DNA of 64,000 nt. Source: Dromiciops gliroides (Eukaryota; Chordata; Mammalia; Microbiotheria; Microbiotheriidae). Each line of letters begins with the position of its first letter. Position 1 is the stretch's first letter. Location of the stretch: assembly GCF_019393635.1 (NCBI RefSeq), contig NC_057863.1, positions 1,118,501 through 1,182,500 on the forward strand, given 5' to 3'. The notes below the pieces were generated by a model. That model searched no databases, was not told where the DNA came from, and saw only the letters and a list, made by a program, of their open reading frames with translations. Positions 48,901-57,900 of the stretch are shown here, one piece after another. Both the position numbers and the translations under genes were made by a program.

Positions 48901-51900
48901 GGCTCCTTCCTTATTACCTCCATCCCACTAAAAACCAACACTGAGCCACGGCTTCCTCTGACCACACTCCTTCCCTACTCCATAAACTCCAGGGTTGAAT
49001 GCATACAGTGGTCTGTTTGGCTGTTAAGGCTCTTTACAGCCTGGCCCACCTGTTGCATGCCATAATCCTGAGAACTGCCTCATTGTGGCTCATCTCCTGC
49101 CTCCCTGCAACCTACTGCAACTGGTCTTTCCCATCCCCCTCTTCGATCGCCCCCAGTCTGTCCTGCCTGCCCCCATCGTTTGTCCATGGTGATCCGGATG
49201 CTGTCTCCCCCATCAGACTGGGAGCTCCTGGCAAAGCTGACACTGCCGAGGACGCCACAACTTCACTGCATAATGAGCTGCTGCCCAGGCATTCTATGGC
49301 TCTGAGAGGGGGAGCCCCTTGTCCCGCCCCAGTGGCTTTCTCTGCCTGCACCCCAGCTCTTCTCCATCCTCAGTGAACAAGAACTGGCCTCACCACGCCT
49401 CAAGCACTGGTCTTCTCCACCTGCCTCCCTCCTGCTTGTTCTCTTCTCGGCCCTCACCCCTCCACCTGACACCGAAATCCAGGAGCCTTGCTCTTCTTAA
49501 GCTCCCCCTTCCTGCGTTTTCAGCGGGATCTCTCACTCGCTCATCCTCCTGGCCGTGCTCTGTAACCGCTGCAGTCGAGGCTCTTCTAGACTGTTGATCT
49601 CCGCAGGCCATTCATATTCAGCCTTCGTCTCCCTCCCCGGCTCCAGAGCGCAGCAACAGCTAACAGCCCCCATGCCTAACCCTCCTACTTCTATCGCAAG
49701 GGCCCCTCGGCTTCCCCCTCCAATCAGCTGCCTCATCACTTGCCACTAGACTTCCAGCTTCTAGCACCGCTCTTCACACATCCTCTACACCAGCAGTGGC
49801 ATAGGGTAGATGGCCAGGGGCCAGGTGGAACGAAAGCCCAAGTCTGACCCTGCTACTGGCCTGCATGAGACCGTCCCATGACTCCTCCCTGGAGCTAGAA
49901 CATCAACTTCCAAGCCTGGCGGGACTCAGCAGATCTCACTCTCGGTCACACGCTGTAGGTGCTAGTTCAATGGGCATCCCGGCTGTCTCGTCCCTCCATG
50001 CCTTTGCAAAGGCCACCTCTCCTCACCTCAATCTCTTCGAAATCCTCAGTGCCACGTCCTGAGGCCCTTGGTCAGCGATCCTTTTCCTTCTCAGACTATC
50101 ACATACGTATGTTATCTATTGACATGTTGTGTCACAACAGACCGCAAGCTCGTTGAGGGCAGGAGGTGCTTTTTATTCTGTGTGGGTCCTCACCCTCCTC
50201 CCCTCACTCCCCAGTACAATACCTTACATGCAGCACTTGCCGAATAAAGGCTTCTCAGGTTGGATTGGGTTAGACCCATCCCTAGAGCCCGTACAATTAT
50301 TTCTGTGGGTAATTTAAATATGTAAGAGGCCCTGAGCCTAGGCTGCCCAAAGAACAGGTGGCGATGACTGCTGACTTCTCAGGAGTCACTGAAAAGATCC
50401 TGGAGGTCAGTTGGTTAAGGTATTACAGGCCCCAAGGAGAAGAAAGGCCCTCATGTTCAAGAGGAAACCGAACAGATTCTGCCAACTCGACACTGGTGAG
50501 CTTGACTTGAATTCCTGGGAAAATTCGAGAACGGACACTTAAAAGGCTGGTTCGTGAAAACCAGAGAAGGAAGCCATGATCAGAAGCGCCAGTCTGGCTA
50601 AGCAAACACAGACCATGCTGGGCCCACCTAACCTCCTTTGTGACTGGGTTTCTCAATGAGGAGTGAAGAGGAAGGCTTCTGAGTTTACACAGGCTTTAGA
50701 AAGGCATCTGGTAACCTCTCATTTTTGTGGAAAAGTTGGAGGAGGTAGGCCAGACATGAATTAGAGGGACTGAACCCAAAGACTAGTCACTGATTTGACC
50801 TCACTGGGAAGAAGGGAGCCGTGCAAGGTCCTCTGCTAACATTTTTACTAATGATTTCAGCAAATCAATCACAATTAAGCACCTACTACAAATAAGGCAC
50901 GTTGCCAGGCACCAGGGTTACAAAGAATAACATAACCTTACAAAGAGCTTACATTTTATTGGCGGGAAGCCACTTGTTTTGGTTTTGCTTTTTTTGGAGG
51001 GGGGAAACATTTAATAAACAAAATAAATGAGTGCATTTCAAAGGCAAGACACAAATGGCTGCAGGAGAAGGGAAGCAGTCTCATGAAGGACACGGTGTCT
51101 GGGCTGAGCTGATCAACAAAGGAGAGTCTAGGAGCCGGGTGGGAGGAGGGTGTGCATGTCCAGGGCAGGGTACAACCTGTATAAGGGTATGGAGACAGGA
51201 GACTAAACAATATGTGAGAAACAGACGGGCCAGTCTGGCTGGACTAGAGTGCCAGACACATCACAAGGCTAAAGTTTGTTGAGACAGATGGGGAAAGGAT
51301 CCAAATGCCCAACAGAGGAGCTTGTCACTGGCCCTAATGGCAATCACTAGGGTGCCACCAACATTCACTGAACAGGGGAATGGAATGGTCCAATCTGTGC
51401 TTTAGGAGAGAGTGGAAGAGGGAGACTTAACATGGAGACATCAGTTAGGAGGCCACTGTCGTAGTCCAGGTGAGGGGTCATGAAGGTTGGAGCAAGGACA
51501 GGAGCCATGTGAGTGGAGAGAAGGGGCAGATGCCAGGCCGATGGGCCAAATGGCATCGTCACAAAGCTAGAAGGAATTCAGGATGCAAAAGGATTGTGGC
51601 AAATTTCTTTTTTTTAGTGAGGCAATTGGGGTTAAGTGACTTGCCCAAGGTCACACAGCTAGTAAGTGTTAAGTGTCTGAGGCCGGATTTGAACTCAGGT
51701 ACTCCTGACTTCAGGGCCTGTGCTTTATCCACTGCGCCACCTAGCCGCCCCATGGCAGATTTCTAACCTTGGGCCGAATCCAGGAAGACGAGGTTCAAAA
51801 GGGATGAATGTAGTCTCACAGCTGGACTAAAAATAACGAGCTTCCCAAGTATGAGATGAGGGAGGTGTGGCTGAAGAGCAGTTTGTGTGACAAGGATCCA

Positions 51901-54900
51901 GGGGTATGAATGGACCACAAGTTTAATAGCGGCTAAGAATATGTACCCACTGTATACACCGATCCAATTTTCTTGTGCAGGAAGAAAGTAGTGGTCGGGG
52001 TTACTAAGGAAGTGACCCTGAACATTCACCTCACCAACACTGGAGAAGACTCCTATATGACCACCATGACTTTGAGGCATCCTCCAAACCTACAGCTGAA
52101 GAGAATCGAAAAGGTGAGCGAGCACAAGCGTTTAACAGGAAGGTGCTATGACCTTCCTCCCCTGGCTTTTTTTTTTTTTAAAGGAAGAGCCTGTACACTA
52201 TAGGCCAACAACCTTAACTTCCACTGCTGGGACATTTTAGGTTCTTAAAGGGATGGCTAGTGACCAAATAGAAGAGGAAGCAGGGATCCCCAGCCTGGCT
52301 TCATGCAGACTAGGGTGGTCAGAGTGATGTTGGGGAGATCTGGAAGAGGCTAAATGCCCTGGACACATGAACATCACTCACTTACCCTGGAGCCCCAAGG
52401 TTCTTAGTGGACTTGACAAGAGGGAATATTCTCATTCCCTTCTTTGATGGCATCACCTTCTGTATCCACAGCCTTCCTCACCCTCCATAGAGTGTGAAGA
52501 CCCCACACCTGACTTCACCATCTCCTGTGGTATCGGCCACTCTGTATTCAAGAGGGCACATGTAAGTTCACTGCCAGGGGCTGGCTTCCTTGTCCAGGTT
52601 TAGCATTTCTCAGTCTCCCAGTGTTGCCCAAGACCTGCTCAACACTTAAGCCCACTCTCAACCGTCCTAAACCATGCTTCCCACTGTCTGGAGCAGGCAA
52701 GCCCTGAACAGCCTCGCCCCTTTCCAGGGCACAAAACAACATCCCTTGTAGGGCCAAATGCAGAGAAGTGTTCATGTGTTATCTTTCCTTTGAAACAGGC
52801 CAACTTTTCAATAACATGGCAACTAGATGGGAAAAAATTTCTCAATAAAACTGCAGAAATTGTCATCAATGTGACCAAGTAAGTATTAAGTAAACAGCTG
52901 GGGGCCACTGCAGTGCATTCTGTGCTGGGCCTGGGGTTAGGAGGACCTGAGTTCAAATTCAGTCTCAGACACTTACTAGATGTGTGATTCATAGCAAGTC
53001 ACTTCACCCTGTTTGCCTCAGTTTCCCCATCTGTAAAATGAGCTGGAGAAGGAAATGGCAAACCCCTCCAAGGATCTCTGCAAAAAAAAACTCCCAACGG
53101 GGTCACAAAGAGTCAGTTTCACACTGAATCCACCCTATAACAACAAAGTACTAATTATGCCACAGAGCTTTCTTACATCCCTGGGAGCTGAAGGAGAGAA
53201 AAGCTTTAAGCTCTGATGTCAGAAGTTGGTTCTCCCTTTCCCCTAACTCCAGGGACTTTGGTTACTCCTCTAGGACAAAGCTTCTCAAACTGTGGGTCAA
53301 GACCCCATATAGGGTTGAGTAACTCAAAAGATTTGGCAACCCTAACAAGTTATGTATACCTATATACTGGGTGGCATAAAAATTCCTTGGGGGGGGGGGA
53401 AAGGGCTTTTAAGAAGCCAGCCTTGGTTGCCCTGAATTAAGCAGTTACACCCTTGGGTTTCAAGAGGGCACTCTCAGCCAGCACATCTTTTAAAACCCCT
53501 CTGGCCACCACAGGCCATCCAGGACCTTTAGAGACAAGTGTTTGACTTAAAGACTAGGGCTGCGGTGGGTGTGGCTGCTTCTCCCCCTCCCTTAGGAAGC
53601 CCTGCCCTCGGGATCTGGTCCCCAGACCCTCAAATGCATCATTAGTCAGGAGAAAGCCATGACCAAGAAGCTAGCCGCCTGTCCTTTCCTTCCTCAGTGA
53701 CAATGGTCAGTCCCCAGTGATTGAGAGCCAGGAGCTTCAGGCCAAGTACGCCCTCGCAGTGGTTCTCAACAAGTAAGTGGGGCTGTGGCTCTCCTCAAGC
53801 TGCTCCACAAGTGCTGCTGCCATTCCCCAGTCCCTGGGGCCCCCACCTCCAGCCGTGGCCAGGTTAACTGACAGCCCGCTCTCATTCCTATCCGCCTGGC
53901 CTGGCCTGGCCCGGCCCCCTCCCCAAGCTCAGCTCGCCTGTGGCCTCTCTCACCCACAGACCCCTCACAATGTACGTGGACAGCAGCCGAGGCCTTTCGG
54001 AGCACAGGGAACTCCAGTTTAATGTAGGTATCCGTCCTGAGTTCCAATCTGCCTGCCTGCCTCCCAGGTCAAACACAAGGGCCTGACCGCCCTGCTCCCT
54101 TTTAGATCAGCGGGGAAAATCCCTTTGGAGCCGAGCTCCTGTTAGAGGTCTGTGTTCCATCTAAAGCAGGAGTCCATGAAATCATAACCCCGAAGAACAC
54201 CCTGACCACACAGGTACTTAAGAGCTATTGTCCTCGGCCACCCTCTGGGAGCGCCCTCCATCTGGGGTCTTCCTTAAGCTAGAGAAAAAGCAAGACTCCC
54301 GGGAATAAGGCGCTGTGCTCAGGGATGCCCAGCATCACCCCCTGAAAAGCACCAGGGGATTGCTGCCCATTTCCTCCTCCTCTCCTTGAAGGAATCAAAG
54401 GTCAGACATTTTGAGGGGCGGTCTCTGTTCCCCTTTGGGTTTTCCAGAGCAGCTGATAATGGAACTGACCTGGGTGTCTCTTGTTCCCCTCCCCCCCTTC
54501 TGTTTCCTGGCCCTACAGGACGCCCTCCTTCCTGACTTCTTTCTTTCGACCCCTACCCCACCCTGGGCATTCAGCCTTCTCCACCTTTGGACTGGAGCCA
54601 CAGGCCCACCCCTTCCCACCTGCCAGGAGCCCAAGGCCACCCCTGTCCCTCATCTACTCAGGCTAACCTGCCCCTCCGGGTTTAGGTGGCCCAGAAAACC
54701 CCAAAAATTGACTGAAAACACAGGAAATATTCATTTATAGAAAGGATCCCTCAAAGAGTTGAGTTCTCAGTGGGGGGGGGGGGGGCTTGACAAAGTTATA
54801 CCGAGACACTCTTCCGGCTCAGAAACACGTCCAGGAGTCTGGTGGTCACCGGAACAGGCTGTGGCTCTGCAGCAGCTCGGTGGCCGAGTTGAAGCCAAGC

Positions 54901-57900
54901 GCCGACTCGTAGAAAGCCCGGATCTGCCGCCTCACCTGGCGCATAGGCGCGGTGGTGGCCTTCTTCTTGAAGGCCATCTCCCTGAGGACCTTGTCGGCCA
55001 GGTAGTGCAGCCACAGCACGTTGCTGTAGGGCTGGAAGTGCGCCCAGTCCCCCCGGCTCCTCTTTTTCATGAGCCTGTAGATCTCGAACTGGTAGTCGCC
55101 CCAGCCCCGGAAGAGCTCCTGCTCCTGGGAGAGGTCGCAGAAGACCACCAGGCCGTCCTTCTCCAGCCGGGACAGGGTGTAGTCGATGATGTTCACCTGG
55201 ATGCCCTGGGTGGCAATGGTGGCCGCCCGCCCATCCAGCGTGTAGCCCAGCTCCTTGGCGCCGGTCCTCCTCACCAGCACGTTGCCCCAGTGCAGGTCCC
55301 GGTGCTCGAAGCGCAGGGCGGCCTCGGCCACGGCCAGCGCCGCCGTGACCTGGTGCAGCAGGCTCTTGGCCGTGGCCACTGAGGGCAGCTGCTTCTGCAT
55401 GCGCTCCAGGTCCGTGCCCCCGAACTCGAACTCCAGCACCACGTAGAGCTGCTCCGGCCCGAAGAAGTCAGGCCGCTGGTTCTCCGAGCCCCGGCGGCTG
55501 CGGAAGGCGTCCCAGGCCCGGAGCAGCAGGTCTGGGTAGGGGCCCCGCACGCAGCGCACCCCGTAGAGGCCGATGAAGCCCTCGGTGCGGTTGGGGGACT
55601 CCTCGGACAGGAGGCTCAGCTCCTTGGAGATGATGATCTCGGGCAGGATTTCGCCGAAGGTTTTCTGTGGGCTTCCGTTCACCAGCTCCCGGCCCTCGAT
55701 GGCGATGACTTTCAGGGCCGCCGTGCGGTCCTCCGCCACGGTGCGGTACACCTCCCCGAACACGCCCTCCCCGATCTTGTCGCAGCTCTGGATCCGGTCC
55801 GGGCTCAGGTAGTGCCCGAAGGCCAGCGGCCCCTCCTGCTGGCACTCTCGGAACACCTTCTCGGCGTCCGACAGCGCCATCTCGGCGGCGCTCGAGGACC
55901 TGTCGGGGGTCAGCACGTACATGGAGGAGGTCTGCCAGGGGGTGCCGCCGGAGGGGCCCGGCGAGTCCAGGAGCAGGGAGCTGCAGGGCGAGCCGGCCGG
56001 CTGCGGCTCGGCCACCACCTTCTTCCTGTGAAAGGAGAGCGAGGCCCGCGCCTGGGCCCAGCCCCGCGCCCCCGCGGCGGCCTGGCTGGGCTGGGCCTGG
56101 GGGGCCCGGCTCCTCTTCCAGCGGGCCGAGCTGCAGCCGCTGATGCAGGCCTTGCGGGCCGTGCTCTGGGGGAGGGCCCTGGGCGGCTGCTCCGGCCCTA
56201 GGGGGAGGCCAGGGGTGGCCCGGGCCCGCTGGGCCGCCTTCCTCCGGCGGAGTCTCCGGCGGGGCTCCCTCGGGGGCTCCACCACGGGGCTGAAGAGGGA
56301 GGCGCTGGTGGCCGAGCTGTCCCCCGCCTCGGGCGCGGGCTCCGGCCCCGGGCTCAGGTTGCGGACCGGGCTGAGGCCGGCCAGGATGCTCCTGGCTGGG
56401 CGGCCACGGGGAGTGGCGGGGGTGCTGGGGCTGGGGGCGGGGGGCGGCGGGCCCGGGGTGCTGCAGAGGAAGGGGCCGGGTCTCTGGCCCCGCGCTCGGA
56501 GCCTCCAGGACCGCTCGGTCACGTGGCGGTGCGGCCGGTTCTCCTTGGCCGCCTCCGCGGCCTCCTCTTCCTCTGCGGCCGCCTCCTCCTCCGGGGCCTC
56601 CCGCAGAGCCGCGGGCCGCCCCGGGGTCTCGTCCGCCCACGCGGGGGGGGCCCTCGGCCCGTGCCCGCGGCCGCAGACCCCGCGGGGCTGCCCCCGGGGA
56701 GCCGCACACGAGCCCCGGCTCAAAGTCCGGGTCCGAGTCTGAGTCGGGGGCTGAGGCGGGGCTGTTGCTGCCGGGCCCCCCGCCGGGGCTGCCGGCGCTC
56801 AGGCCGCTGCTGCTGCTGGAGAAGAGGCGCCGGCGCTCGCAGGCCGGGGAGAACCAGGGTGCGGCCGCCACCCGGGCCCGCGCCCCGCGCCAGGGGCCCC
56901 GCCGCCGCCCGCCGCCCAGGCCGCCATAGGTTCGGAGCAGCCGGGCCTGGGGCCGCGGGGCCCGGGACGCCGCCATCGCGCCCGCCCAACGTCCAGCGCC
57001 GGCCCAACGGCCGCGGGTGGGGCTGGCCACGCATGTGCGCGCATGCGCACGCAAGCATCCGGAAATGCGCTCGCTCCCGCTCCCGCGGCTTTGCTTCCGA
57101 CTCCGCGCCACTGCGCCTGCGCCGCCGCAGGGTGCTCGCCCTCAGGAGGCGGGCTCCAACCCAGGGAGGCAACCGAGGGCCTGGCCTGGGCGGGCACTGG
57201 GAGGAGGGACTCTCAGCTTCCCGCCCGTACACCGGCGCCCGAGGCGAAGGGGAAACAGCCGCCCCGCCCACTCTCCCCAATAGGCTCGCGCCGGATCTGG
57301 GGGCGGGGTCAGGGGCGAGGTGGACCAAGCAGCCTTCCCCTTTTTCCCGCTTTCTAGGCTAGTTCGACGTGCAGCGTGGAACCGGGGTGCCAGGCTTACT
57401 GCCCAGAAGGGCCCGCCAAGACGCCGGTGAGTGAGCGTGGGCCCGAGATTCCGAGGGGCCTCCCACTTCGGAGGGCTCCCCGGCCCAGCCTTCCAGAGCC
57501 CCGCCCCGGGGCGTGGCCTCCTACCCCCAAAGGGACCCCTCGCTTCCGGAGCCCCGACCTGGGGCGTGGCCTCCTACCCCAAAGGGACTCCCTCGCCTCC
57601 AGAGCCCCGCCCCGGGGCGTGGCCTCCTACCCCCAAAGGGACTCCCTCGCCTCCAGAGCCCCGCCCCGGGGGCGTGGCCTCCAGTCTAGGGGGATCACCT
57701 CTCTGATTGGGCCCTGCGGTAGGGAGCTTTGGTGAGCACCCTTGGCCCTGGCTGCTCCGACCCCCGGACTATCTGTCTCCCTGACCAGGACCTGCAGTGG
57801 CTGCGACTCCGCTGCCCGCTGCCCTCGGCCTCCTCCGAAGTGCGGCTGGAGGTGGAGCTGTCCCCGCAGGTAGGGAGGGGAAGGGACTGCGGGAGGGGAA

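Noticed and set aside
55468-56640. Long minus-strand frame continuing from the HASPIN N-terminus under the kinase domain
   Set aside because: Pro/Gly/Arg-rich and unlike any family. It stays open because the region is very GC-rich; the overlapping frame has all haspin kinase motifs.
54759-57362. Plus-strand open frames opposite HASPIN (54759-55382, 55812-56201, 56143-56742, 56523-57362)
   Set aside because: Antisense shadows of HASPIN in GC-rich DNA, with no conserved domain.
57497-57688. Regular 53-base repeats considered as a CRISPR-like array
   Set aside because: Units are contiguous with no unique spacers, in a mammalian intron; it is a minisatellite.
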